Part shown: positions 54,336-62,965 of the stretch, one piece after another
Layout: each line of letters starts with the position of its first letter
How positions within the stretch are numbered: the first letter of the stretch is position 1
Assembly: GCA_963794165.1 (NCBI GenBank)
Contig: CAWCCT010000011.1
Location: forward strand, 829,276 to 893,275
Reading direction: 5' to 3'
From: PALSA-350 sp963794165
GTDB taxonomy: Bacteria > Acidobacteriota > Terriglobia > Terriglobales > Acidobacteriaceae
Length of the DNA stretch: 64,000 nt
The notes under the pieces: generated by a model
What the model saw: the letters and a program-made list of their open reading frames with translations, nothing else
Databases searched by the model: none
Told to the model about the DNA's origin: nothing
Translations under genes and position numbers: made by a program

Positions 54336-55673
54336 CTAGGGACTGGCAGCCGTTACACGCGCCAATGCCTGCTCGATCTGTTCAAGGGTAAATGAGATAT
54401 CTCCTTCGGTATGGGCGGCTGAGATTGAGCACTGCTTAACCGCTGCCGGGAAGAAGTAGACGCCTTGCTGGATCAGTTTTCTTCGCATCTTTGTGTCGAG
54501 CGCGAAGTCATGGTGCTCTGCAATGTCGTGCCAATCCTTTGGTTCGTGATCCATGAAATAAATGCAGAAGGCTGAACCTTGGCGAGCTACGACAGCGCAA
54601 AGGCCGGCGGCGCGCGTGATCTGTTCTATGCCTCGCTGGATCTGATCTCCCAGAATCTCCACGTGCCGGTAGACGTCACCATCATTCATAAGCAGACGCT
54701 CGATGGTAGCAATGGCAGCTGCGGTCGGTAGAGGATGCGCGTTGTAAGTCCCTGCCAACAGTACGCGTTTTTGGGGATCAGCATGGATGAAGAAATCCAT
54801 CAATCGCTGTTTTCCGCCAATGACCGCCATCGGATACCCGTTCGCGACTGCCTTGCCGAATACTGCGAGGTCCGGCATTACGTTGGCAATGCTGGCATAG
54901 CCACCGAGGGCGTGACGAAAACCAGTCTTGACCTCGTCGAAAATTAGAATGAAGCCAAATTCGTCGGCCAATCCGCGTAAACCGGCGAGAAACCCCGGCT
55001 CTGGTTTAACGACGCCGATGTTTTGCAAAATGGGTTCGGTGATGAGGGCTGCAATCGGATACTTTTCACAAACATAACGTATTGAGTCGAGGTCATTGAA
55101 GTTGACGGTATGGACCAGCTTCTGGTGGTCGATGGGTATACCGGCGCTCGTCGGTTTGAACGGGTACTCTCCGGGGGAGACTCTGGGCCCGAGATCCTCG
55201 ATAGGAGTCATCAAGTTGCATGCCACATCGTTGTGCCAGCCGTTGTATCCCCCCTGAATCACGATAATGTGATCGCGGCCAGTCACCGCGCGACCGAGAC
55301 GAATTGCCTGATAAGTGGCTTCACTACCGCTGTTCAGGAACTGAACGGATTCTACCGAGGGAACGTGCTTGCAGAATATTTCTGCCAGTTGTCCCTCCAG
55401 TGCAGTGGTTCCAGAACCGTACAAGCTGGCCCCTTGTTGTAACACTTGAGTGACCGCCTGGGTGACGTAGGGATCGTTGTGCCCTAAAAAATGCGGCGCG
55501 AAGGCGGCGTGGTAGTCGAGGTACTGATTACCGTCTGCATCCCACATATAGGCACCTTGCGCTCTGCCAAACACAATTTCCGGGCTCATGGCGCGGTTAA
55601 TCGAGACAACACCGCCAGGGATGTATTTCTTATTTTTGATGAGGATGGCTTTTGATTCGGTATATCCAAGCAT
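54336..55673 (-). CDS. Class III aminotransferase (glutamate-1-semialdehyde-aminomutase-like)
   Basis: A 445-residue PLP enzyme. The ATG at 55673 (MLGYTESKAILIKNKKYIPG) has ggag 10 bp before it; the frame opens further upstream. The PLP lysine is Lys274 in AVFGKAVANGYP, with FLNSGSEATYQAIRLGRAVT and the conserved FDEVKTGFR before it. It resembles glutamate-1-semialdehyde 2,1-aminomutase but the catabolic neighbourhood suggests an amino-sugar or amino-acid role instead of haem synthesis. Intact. Confidence 0.88.
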   Translation of the reverse strand: MLGYTESKAILIKNKKYIPGGVVSINRAMSPEIVFGRAQGAYMWDADGNQYLDYHAAFAPHFLGHNDPYVTQAVTQVLQQGASLYGSGTTALEGQLAEIFCKHVPSVESVQFLNSGSEATYQAIRLGRAVTGRDHIIVIQGGYNGWHNDVACNLMTPIEDLGPRVSPGEYPFKPTSAGIPIDHQKLVHTVNFNDLDSIRYVCEKYPIAALITEPILQNIGVVKPEPGFLAGLRGLADEFGFILIFDEVKTGFRHALGGYASIANVMPDLAVFGKAVANGYPMAVIGGKQRLMDFFIHADPQKRVLLAGTYNAHPLPTAAAIATIERLLMNDGDVYRHVEILGDQIQRGIEQITRAAGLCAVVARQGSAFCIYFMDHEPKDWHDIAEHHDFALDTKMRRKLIQQGVYFFPAAVKQCSISAAHTEGDISFTLEQIEQALARVTAASP

Positions 55674-55978
55674 GCCAAGTGACTCCAATCCTTGATGCTC
55701 GGCGAGCGGAGTTCCACCCTGATGTTGCAACGTCCAGTAAATCGCGGATCTTAGCGACATCGGTCAAGCAGCAAAGCCTATTGCCTTTACAGCGTTCCGC
55801 ATCTAAAAGCAACGACGAGTGACGAACATAGCACTCCAGATGTAGCCAGATCTATCACAGATCAATCTATTTTTGCCACAAATCTATCAGGCTCAATTGA
55901 CGGGGCTCGAAGCCAGACGCCTTGCTGTCGGAGAATGATGGCACACCTACTGACTTGGAGTCGCGGGGGGAAATCTCA

Positions 55979-56888
55979 TGCGTAGCTGAGACGCGAAGGT
56001 GTGTCGCAAGTCGTGCAGACTGAAGTCCTCGATACCCGCGGCTTTGCTCGCACGAACGCAACCGTTACCTGCCGGGCGTGACTCCGGGGAAAAGTAACTG
56101 CTAAGATTGCCGCTCCGATTCGGTACAGACAAACACTTGTCTAGATAGCGAATCAAGATAGGCTGATCGCGGCTTACCGTTCTTATTCACTTCCAACAGG
56201 ATGCGGTTGCGCTCGAGGTCGACGTCCTTCCAGCGGATCCGCATGAGTTAACCGCGGCGCATCCCAGTGGAGACGGCGAGCCCGACGATCGGACGCAGCC
56301 AGGGCGGGCACGCCAGAAGAAGCTTCTCCAATTCCGCCGGCTCCAAGTGTCGCGTTCGTCCTTCCGGGGCTTGCGGCATTCAGCCTGGCGGGGTTCGTTC
56401 GGGGATGAGTTGCCAACGTCGCACGCGACGCCAAGGAAGTGCTTCAGCACGTTCGTTTCTTTGATATGTTCCGGCCGCCACTTCGCAGGTTCTGCTCTCG
56501 ATGTACGCATTGATCTTCGCCGGGCGGATGGCGGCCAACTTTGTCGAGCCAAAGAACGGAAGCAGATTCTTCTCAACGATGTCAGTCTGGCGGCGCATCT
56601 CTTGCGCGCTGAGGTGCCCAGCCCTGCACTGCTTGCGCTGGTACTCGATATAGCGCGTCGAGACCGTGGCGAAGGTGTCCTCAGTCGCGAGCGGCTGTCC
56701 GCTCGCCAGGGCCTGCTTGGCCTCGCGAAGCTGCTTCTGATAACATCGCGCTTGTCGCGCGCCCAGGTGACCGTCGGGCCGCCGTACCGCTGCTTACGCT
56801 TCCCAAACTCATCGACGTAGCTGATCCAGAAACCCGGCATCCCCTTGCGAGCGTAGACGCCATCACGACCTCTTGTCGGCTTAGGCAT
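55979..56888 (-). pseudogene. Tyrosine recombinase (integrase), frameshifted and truncated
   Basis: From an ATG at 56888 the minus strand encodes MPKPTRGRDGVYARKGMPGF, WISYVDEFGKRKQRYGG (arm-binding domain). Another frame gives ETDIVEKNLLPFFGSTKLAA-like sequence (core-binding domain, here RRQTDIVEKNLLPFFGSTKL), and a third gives FSLHDLRHTFASQL, which contains the catalytic HxLR. The GH...Y end is absent; it matches in kind the separate fragment at 31950-32081. The start lies 77 bp from the second tRNA-Glu-derived repeat. Confidence 0.8.
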
Positions 56889-56964
56889 CGGGTCGCCTAT
56901 CGTGACATAGAGGGGAGAGCGATTTTTATAATCGCTCGGAAGTTGTTCATTTCGCGTGGCATAC

Positions 56965-57009
56965 TTGGCGTCCCCGACGGGATTTGAACCCGTGTTATCG
57001 CCGTGAAAG
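56965..57009 (-). repeat. Attachment-site repeat, copy 2: 3' part of tRNA-Glu(UUC)
   Basis: Identical over 45 bp to 32185-32229; similarity stops sharply on both sides. The 5' half of the tRNA is absent here too (the anticodon stem partner is mismatched). It marks the right end of the 24.8-kb island and is adjacent to the integrase remnant. Confidence 0.8.
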
Positions 57010-57143
57010 GGCCATTTCTGCATCCTATGCTGACTTTGCATCGATTAGCCTCGACTAGTATAAATCACAAAAACTATTGCATTTAAAGGCTTATTAGACT
57101 AGGCTTCGCTTTGCACCTATTTGCACCCGTTTAGACGCCCTAT

Positions 57144-57161
57144 AGTGACCACATCGTGACC
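57144..57161. repeat. GTGACC repeats right of copy 2 (arm-like)
   Basis: AGTGACCACATCGTGACC has two GTGACC words 11 bp apart, matching the spacing of the ATCGTGACG pair at 32360-32380. Confidence 0.4.
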
Positions 57162-57240
57162 AGGCCTTAAACAAAGCGCGCCCCGCAGGTGTTGAAGCAC
57201 CCACGGAGCGCTAACCGAAGTCGCCTACAAGGAGGGCAAC

Positions 57241-57333
57241 ATGGCTACCACCCAAAGTAGCAGTCCGTCCGATTCCACTCAATTCTTCATCAAACCTGTA
57301 GCCAGCACCCCCGCAGACCACCAGCCTCGTTGA
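57241..57333 (+). CDS. 30-residue leader frame with strong ribosome binding site
   Basis: ATG at 57241 is preceded by aaggaggg and encodes MATTQSSSPSDSTQFFIKPV followed by about ten residues. The next gene's frame (57347-57616) opens at about the same place in the +1 frame (TSLVEQQLRLSVEAPQLL). Either this is a short coupled leader peptide or the two are one gene split by a single-base shift. The second reading is favoured because the next frame has no good start of its own. Confidence 0.4.
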   Translation: MATTQSSSPSDSTQFFIKPVASTPADHQPR

Positions 57334-57346
57334 GCAGCAGCTCCGC

Positions 57347-57616
57347 TTGTCGGTAGAGGCGCCACAGCTTCTCGCCGCGATCGAAATTCTTCTTCCCCTG
57401 GCCAAGGCGGAGTACAGGCAACTAAGCGGTCCGAGATCCAGCAACTGCGATCCACGAACAGCCGAGCTGATCAAGAACGAGGCAGACGCCTGGTCTATCG
57501 GCATTGCTCTAGCCGAGGACGCCTTGCAGCGGATCAAGCCTTGCCCTCACCTGCTCGCCCGTTACTTTCACCAGCTTGAGCAAGCGCTGAAGGCAAAGAA
57601 GGCGGTGCAGCTATGA
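57347..57616 (+). CDS. Small hypothetical protein coupled to the serine recombinase
   Basis: An 89-residue frame, probably the body of the gene starting at 57241. It is helical and acidic-basic (LLAAIEILLPLAKAEYRQLS, ELIKNEADAWSIGIALAEDA). No family is recognised. Its TGA overlaps the ATG of the recombinase by ATGA, so the two are translated together, which suggests an accessory or regulatory role in the recombinase cassette. Confidence 0.5.
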   Translation: MSVEAPQLLAAIEILLPLAKAEYRQLSGPRSSNCDPRTAELIKNEADAWSIGIALAEDALQRIKPCPHLLARYFHQLEQALKAKKAVQL

Positions 57617-58203
57617 GCCAGCGCGTCGCAATCTATGCCCGTGTCTCCACCCTCCACAGCCAGAACCCCGAAATGCAGCTTGCCGAGCTGCGCGAATATG
57701 CCTCCCGCCGCGGCTGGGAAGTCACTGCCGAATACGTCGACCTGGGCGTAAGCGGGTCCAGGGAATCTCGCCCAGAGCTCAACCGGATGCTTGCCGCTGC
57801 CCATGCGCGAGCCTTCGATGCGGTCGTTTGCTGGAAGCTCGACCGGCTGGGACGCAGCCTCAAGCACCTGGTCACGACGATCGAGGACCTGAGCGCCTAC
57901 GGCGTGGCCTTCATCTCCCTGCGCGACAATCTCGACCTCAGCACGCCATCCGGCCGCCTCATGATGCACATCATTGGCGCCATGGCTCAGTTTGAGCGGG
58001 AGCTGATCAAGGAGCGGGTCTCTGCCGGCATGCACGCTGCTCGGAAGCGCGGAAGCCGGATCGGACGGCCGCGGGCTTATGCCAATGCTGATAAGATCCG
58101 TGCGCTACGCGCCCAGGACGTTCCCTGGCGCGCGATCGCGACCCAGCTGGGCATCGGCACCGGTACAGCTATCCGGGCCCTCCAGAACGGCGGTGCAGCA
58201 TGA
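57613..58203 (+). CDS. Serine recombinase (resolvase/invertase family)
   Basis: A 196-residue site-specific recombinase. The catalytic serine is Ser12 in VAIYARVSTLH; the family arginines follow in WKLDRLGRSLKHLV and in the E helix region (GAMAQFERELIKERVSAGM). A short C-terminal helix-turn-helix (DVPWRAIATQLGIGTGTAIR) completes the small resolvase/invertase layout. It appears intact. Its stop overlaps the start of the first tyrosine recombinase gene (ATGA at 58200), so both are part of one coupled cassette. Confidence 0.92.
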   Translation: MSQRVAIYARVSTLHSQNPEMQLAELREYASRRGWEVTAEYVDLGVSGSRESRPELNRMLAAAHARAFDAVVCWKLDRLGRSLKHLVTTIEDLSAYGVAFISLRDNLDLSTPSGRLMMHIIGAMAQFERELIKERVSAGMHAARKRGSRIGRPRAYANADKIRALRAQDVPWRAIATQLGIGTGTAIRALQNGGAA

Positions 58204-59121
58204 GCAACAACTCAGTTCCAACCTTCTCAACCGCGGCGACCGACTTGGTTTGCGGACCATAAGCTCTACATCAAGGCGAGTACCGCAGACTCCTATGGCA
58301 CTGCGTTGAAGCCGCTGACCAGCTTCTTTGGTGATAAGCCAATCAACGAAATTGGGAGCGTCCATATCCGGATGTATCAAGGCCTGCGGAGCGCCAAGGT
58401 ATGCGCCAACACGGTCAACCGAGAGGTGGGCGTCCTTCAGCAGGTTCTGCGGGAATTCGACGAGTGGAAGCGATTCGAAAGCCACTATAAACAGCTCAAG
58501 GAACCAGCGCGCCGGGCGGGCCGCTCTCTGACCAGAGAGGAAGAGCAGCGCCTCAGAGAGGTGGCGTTCAGCAAGCCCAAATGGCGTCTGGCTGGCCACT
58601 GCATGATGGTCATGTTAAGCACCGGCATGGGTTTCGGGGAACTACGACTCGTACGGCGCCGCGACGTAAACATGAAACGAAAATGCATCGTCGTCCGCGA
58701 CGGAGCGAAGGTCCGGACATTTCCACTGAACAGCGCTGCCCGCAAGTCAATGACCTGGATCCTCGACAGATGGAAGAAGCTGGGCGGCTGCGATCCGGAG
58801 CACTTTATCCTTCCGCACCGGGGCCGCAGGGAAGAAGCCTCCGATGGGCAGAAGACAATCCCGTGGAGCGTGGACGAGCCGATGCTGACAATCTCCGGTG
58901 CCTTCCGCAACATTAGGAAAGCGGCTGACCTGCCGGACTTCCACGTCTATGACTGTCGGGTTCAGGCCATTACCAAAGTTTTCAGCGATCAGGTGGCCCA
59001 GGAGCGACACCTTAGCGGGCAATCTGACGACGATAGAAGCCAGCAAGCAACGGGAAATCTGATCGGCTTTCCCCTTCGCGGGGGTGCAGCTTTCGGCTTC
59101 GTGGGGGTGCGAAATGACTAA
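58200..59121 (+). pseudogene. Tyrosine recombinase A, frameshifted and C-terminally altered
   Basis: ATG at 58200 gives MSNNSVPTFSTAATDLV then a stop; removal of one T near 58248 restores WFADHKLYIKASTADSYGTA, LKPLTSFFGDKPINEIGSVH and the rest. Catalytic arginine is in TGMGFGELRLVRRRDV. The box II motif is VYDCRVQAITK, where the usual histidine is tyrosine, as in copy B. After KVFSDQ the sequence loses similarity and lacks the GH..Y end. It is 50 to 60 percent alike copy B by eye. Confidence 0.8.
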
Positions 59122-60124
59122 ACCTTGTTCAGCCCCAACGTTTAACCAAGCTGGCGCGCTTTGGTTGCACCAGCACAGGCGCTATATCAGACCGAACACA
59201 ATCGGCTGCTACGAGGACGCACTGAAGCCTCTCGGTCGATTCTTCGGGGACCATCCGCCTCGACGAAATCGAAATCCCCCATATCCGTGCGTATCAGGAC
59301 TATCGCAGCGCTCAAGTTACCCCTCAGACGACCAATCGCGAAGTCGGCGTCTTTCAACTTGTAATGAAGGAGTATGACCAATGGGCTCGCCTGCAGAGCC
59401 GATATAAACCGCTCAAGGTCGAGCCACACCGATCGGGGCATTCGCTTACCGCAGAGGAAGAGGAACGCCTTAAGACCGTTGCCTTCAGTAAAAAGAAATG
59501 GCGTCTGGCCGCGCACTGCATGGTGGTCATGATGAATACGACGATGGGCTTCGGAGAGCTGAGGCAGCTCAGGCGTCGCGATGTTGACATGACACGTCCC
59601 TGCGTCACCGTGCGGGAAGGCGCCAAGAATCTTTATCGTCAGCGCACGATTCCGCTCAACGCTGCTGCTCGTGAATCAATGGAATACATCCTCAAGCGCT
59701 GGGCCGAGATTGGCGGATCGAGCCCTGAGCATTACATCCTGCCCCACCGGCCACGCGGCGAGCAAGCTCCTCACTGGCGCAAGAAGATCCCCTGGATTCT
59801 CGATGAGCCCACAACCGCGATGTTCAGCGCTTTTCGCAGCATACGAAATGCCGCCGGCCTGCCACACGTGCGCATCTACGACTGCCGCGTCCAGGCGATT
59901 ACTAAGCTGCTTGGTAATCCGGCAGGTGAGCCCTCAGGTCTCGAAAGAGATCGCCGGGCATATCGCGCAGGAGGATGCAGAACAGATATTCAATCCAGAC
60001 GTTCTCAACCAAAAAGGCGGCTCTCGACACCCTGGACGCCCCGCCGCCCACCCCCGTCAATCCTGAGGCCGCTAGCAAGGAGGGCGCCTCACTTGCATTT
60101 CCCGCAGGGAGGGCCCGTGCATAG
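59114..60124 (+). pseudogene. Tyrosine recombinase B, three single-base insertions
   Basis: ATG at 59114 (overlapping the end of copy A) gives TKPCSAPTFNQAGALWLHQH and YIRPNTIGCYEDALKPLGRF. A single-base insertion near 59255 shifts the frame; the next segment (RLDEIEIPHIRAYQDYRSAQ, then VMKEYDQWARLQSRYKPLKV) continues in another frame. Box I is MGFGELRQLRRRDV, box II IYDCRVQAITKLLGNP. Insertions near 59927 and 59965 split the end VSPQVSKEIAGHI and QNRYSIQTFSTKKAALDTLD, which holds the catalytic tyrosine. All catalytic parts are present if the indels are ignored. Confidence 0.82.
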
Positions 60125-60252
60125 AACAAAGAGCAGCTGTGCGACCCATAGTCCAGCACTTTAGGAAAGGTCATCACGCATCAATCATCGAGCGGGCAGC
60201 GTATTCCTAATACGCCGCTCTATCCCTCGGACTTCCTTTAAGGAGAAATTCA

Positions 60253-60447
60253 ATGCAAATGTACCCTCTCGACGCATCGCTCACCCTGGCCGAGGCCGGC
60301 CCGAAGTGGCTCCTGGAGCATAGCCGCATACTGAAATCAAATACGATTCGCAGCAGGCAATCCAAGCAACGGCGCGAAACCGCGAGCTCGCGACGGGGAG
60401 TAGTCGTCTTCTTCAGCGGCTCGACCTCGATCCCCGGAAGGTCATAA
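60253..60447 (+). pseudogene. Tyrosine recombinase C, N-terminal fragment
   Basis: ATG with aaggag upstream encodes MQMYPLDASLTLAEAGPKWL, LEHSRILKSNTIR, which matches the starts of copies A and B (F..AG.LWL...RYI..NTI). After NTIR the similarity ends in a junction and an unrelated tail (SRQSKQRRETASSRR). A second frame from about 60349 runs DSQQAIQATARNRELATGSS and onward to 60498 but is not recognised. Confidence 0.6.
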
Positions 60448-60511
60448 AAGAAACTTATGGCTGCCTGCTACGAACGGCATCTCATCGGATGAGAACCTAA
60501 CGGTGTGCCGG

Positions 60512-60718
60512 ATGACACGATCAAAAGCGCCCTGGACCCTTCAATTAAAGAGTAAACCTGCCTTTTTTGCAGTAGTGACCTTACTGTTTACTTCGCTTAT
60601 ATGCGGTTGCGTTCTCGTTGGTGGCTACAGCAGCGGCAGCGGCTTTTTTGTGTGGCCAGGCACTACCGCCGTTGCAGTGGTTGCTCTCCTGCTATTGTTC
60701 GTGCTACGCAGACGCTAG
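60512..60718 (+). CDS. Small membrane protein
   Basis: A 68-residue frame (MTRSKAPWTLQLKSKPAFFA...). Two hydrophobic segments (FAVVTLLFTSLICGCVLVGG and TTAVAVVALLLLFVL) are followed by a basic end (RRR). It stops 14 bp before the YihY gene. No family recognised; it may be co-transcribed with that gene. Confidence 0.5.
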   Translation: MTRSKAPWTLQLKSKPAFFAVVTLLFTSLICGCVLVGGYSSGSGFFVWPGTTAVAVVALLLLFVLRRR

Positions 60719-60732
60719 CCCTGAGAGGTTCT

Positions 60733-61617
60733 ATGCCTGCCAAGGAACTACTTCCAATCCTCAAGACCACCTTCACTGCCTGGAATCGGCACGAAGCTCC
60801 TCGGCTAGGCGCGGCATTGGCTTTCTATACAATTCTCTCCTTATCTCCGCTTGTCATTTTGGTTGTCGCTGTCGCCGCACTTGTCTTCAGTCGTTCAACA
60901 GCACAGGCTCACATCCTTAGCCAAATTCAGGGAATGATTGGCCCGATAGGAGGGAAGGCAGTCGAATCGATGCTTACTAATAGTCAGAAGCCGGCTGCTG
61001 GGATCCTGGGAACCATCGTCGGGCTACTCAGCCTTCTATTCGGTGCATCTGGCGTGTTCGCAGAGCTGCGGTCTGCCTTGAACTTAATCTGGGAAGTCAA
61101 GCCGGAGGACACGTCCGGAATCCTGGGCCTATTGCGAGAGCGCTTCTTTTCCTTTGGCATGGTGCTTAGCATCGGCTTTCTCTTGTTGGTGTCGCTCGTT
61201 GTAAGTACGGTTCTGGCTGCTGTAGGAAAGTTTTTCGGGGGGCTTCTGCCCATTCCCGCGCCGGTGCTAACGGTATTCAACTTTCTCATCTCTTACATGG
61301 GCGTTGCAGTTCTCTTCGGATTGATTTTCAGGTTCGTTCCCGAAGCCAAGGTCCGCTGGCAGAACATTTGGCTGGGAGCTCTCGTGACTGCCATGTTCTT
61401 CACCATCGGTAAAACCTTAATTGGGCTTTATTTAGGTAAATCGAGTGTCGGCTCCGCCTACGGGGCCGCTGGGTCTGTCATCGTGGTCATTGTTTGGGTG
61501 TACTACTCCGCGCAGATTTTCTTTTTTGGCGCCGAGTTCACTCACGCCTATGCAGAACATCAGAGGTCGGTCACACCCGAAGCGTCGGGCGCAGTAACTC
61601 GCAGAACGGCGGCATAG
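60733..61617 (+). CDS. YihY/BrkB-family membrane protein
   Basis: A 294-residue integral membrane protein. The ATG at 60733 follows gagagg. It opens WNRHEAPRLGAALAFYTILS, the hallmark of the family, and has about six transmembrane helices (for example LGLLSLLFGASGVF region, MVLSIGFLLLVSLVVSTVL, LISYMGVAVLFGLIFRFV). The conserved YGAAGSVIVVIVWVYYSAQI and FFFGAEFTHAYA close the domain. Function is debated in the family (lipid or export related). Single gene, probably not part of the recombinase cassette. Confidence 0.92.
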   Translation: MPAKELLPILKTTFTAWNRHEAPRLGAALAFYTILSLSPLVILVVAVAALVFSRSTAQAHILSQIQGMIGPIGGKAVESMLTNSQKPAAGILGTIVGLLSLLFGASGVFAELRSALNLIWEVKPEDTSGILGLLRERFFSFGMVLSIGFLLLVSLVVSTVLAAVGKFFGGLLPIPAPVLTVFNFLISYMGVAVLFGLIFRFVPEAKVRWQNIWLGALVTAMFFTIGKTLIGLYLGKSSVGSAYGAAGSVIVVIVWVYYSAQIFFFGAEFTHAYAEHQRSVTPEASGAVTRRTAA

Positions 61618-62292
61618 ACTGGCTTCTTTGGGTTGGGCTTGAACAGGATGTCATCTATCCAACCTCCACTGAGATGGATTAGCGGCGTCCCGAAACGTCT
61701 GGTCCAATCGGAAGATCTTATGGCCGATAAGCTAAGGCTGCTTGTTTGGTGGGTGCGAGCGGAAATTTAACGCTGAAACTGCGGGCGCCAGGGAGAATTT
61801 AAAAGTGGTTTGTGACGAATGTGGCACCGACGGTCGTGCCTAAACGAAAGGGTGATCTAACTCTTGTCATTCTTTCAGTGATGCTTAGCCGGAGGAGAAA
61901 CGTCAGATTCGGCCAAACTTCCGGCTTGTACGCGCCACCTGGTGCTGAAGACATTGGTGTGGCCAGAGGAGTTGCTGAGCATGGTGGCCGAGGCGCTCTC
62001 TGGCAACCCAGCCGCGGCTAAGCTAATCTGAAAAGCATAACAAGGCGGACGATAGCTCCGCAGGGCTAGACCCATGGCGTACACCCCCGCCGTGGCTCTT
62101 TTTTGTGTTCGCGACTGATCATTTCACATTGCTCGCCGGTTTGTGCCCAGCGAATGGGGCAAATGTAGCCTAAAGAAGGGTCCCAGATTTCCGTAGACAA
62201 GTTAGAGCTGTCCCCTCCACGCCGCGAATGTCTAATTTTGGACTCTTCCCGCAGCGCTGGGTCGCATTGCATCTAAACGGGACGAGCGGCGA
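61618..62292. other. Region without a supportable gene
   Basis: A 675-bp stretch. A frame of 69 codons at 61812-62021 and an alternative frame ending LSMVAEALSGNPAAAKLI near 62022 exist, but neither has a good start and both fail as recognised genes. A terminator-like hairpin lies at 62072-62104. Otherwise nothing is seen. Confidence 0.5.
62072..62104 (+). terminator. Intrinsic terminator without a recognised gene
   Basis: CCATGGCG (62072-62079) and CGCCGTGG (62088-62095) pair with one G-T type mismatch and are followed by CTCTTTTTT. It fits an intrinsic terminator on the plus strand, although the nearest recognised plus-strand gene ends at 61617. Confidence 0.5.
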
Positions 62293-62517
62293 ATGACTTG
62301 TCCTGAATACCAGCGACTTCTACAACTCTATGAGGCAGCCCTGCGTCATTGGGGGCGAGTCATGTGGTCGGCAAGAGCAGATGTTCCCGGCATACCTGTG
62401 CACTTGGCTTCGGAGATGAAGCAAAGGGCCTACGTCGAGAGGAACGAAGCCTACGAACGAATGCTCGCCCACAAACAGAGTTGCTCGGTGTGTAGCCCGA
62501 GGGTGCGAGTGCAATGA
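62293..62517 (+). CDS. Small CxxC protein, paralogue of the one at 4694
   Basis: A 74-residue protein with a CPEYQRLLQLYEAALRHWGR opening, an acidic helix (LASEMKQRAYVERNEAYERM) and a terminal HKQSCSVC pair. It shares order and many residues with the product of 4694-4909 on the minus strand. The ATG at 62293 fits the family start. Function unknown; the end may bind a metal. Confidence 0.62.
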   Translation: MTCPEYQRLLQLYEAALRHWGRVMWSARADVPGIPVHLASEMKQRAYVERNEAYERMLAHKQSCSVCSPRVRVQ

Positions 62518-62532
62518 CGGGGGGGGCGAAAG

Positions 62533-62727
62533 GTGAGCACCATCGAAAACGAACAGAAGCCTTGCGAAAAGTGCGGCGAGCCGATGATTAGGCAGACAGG
62601 CAGCATCTGCGGCCCTGTCCAATTGGCAAACAACGAACAGGTGGTCGTGATCAGCATGGCGTGGTACAAATGCCGGAACGGACACACTAGATATTTGAAA
62701 GACGGTCAGATTGTCCGAGTGAATTAG
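62533..62727 (+). CDS. Small zinc-ribbon-like protein
   Basis: A 64-residue protein starting at a GTG with ggggcgaaag upstream. Cys-x-x-Cys near residue 11 (PCEKCGEPM) and a later CRNGH suggest a zinc-binding fold with three cysteines plus histidine. It lies 15 bp after the CxxC protein gene, so the two are probably co-transcribed. No family is recognised with certainty. Confidence 0.55.
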   Translation: MSTIENEQKPCEKCGEPMIRQTGSICGPVQLANNEQVVVISMAWYKCRNGHTRYLKDGQIVRVN

Positions 62728-62965
62728 CCGCTACGCCAACCGGCGGATGCCGGTCAGCAACCAGCGGGGTAGGGTTCGGGCTCTATCTCTGCCCAACTTT
62801 CAACCAGATCCAGATGGAACACAGCTGCGAGTTTCCTTGTGGCCGTCAGAAATACCAAGTGGTTGCCACAAGCCTTGGCTGTTGAGGCGCACACCTGTTG
62901 GAGAGCATGGGTCCAGAAGTGCACGCGAAAAGTTCTGTCTGGCATAGGTCAGTGTACGGCGGCTC

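Noticed and set aside
54336..55673. Assignment of the class III aminotransferase as hemL
   Set aside because: Sequence resembles glutamate-1-semialdehyde aminomutase, but location on an island among catabolic genes and family breadth make a haem-synthesis name unsafe.
61812..62021. 69-codon frame before the terminator
   Set aside because: Composition and start are poor and a second frame across the same bases looks equally protein-like near its end.
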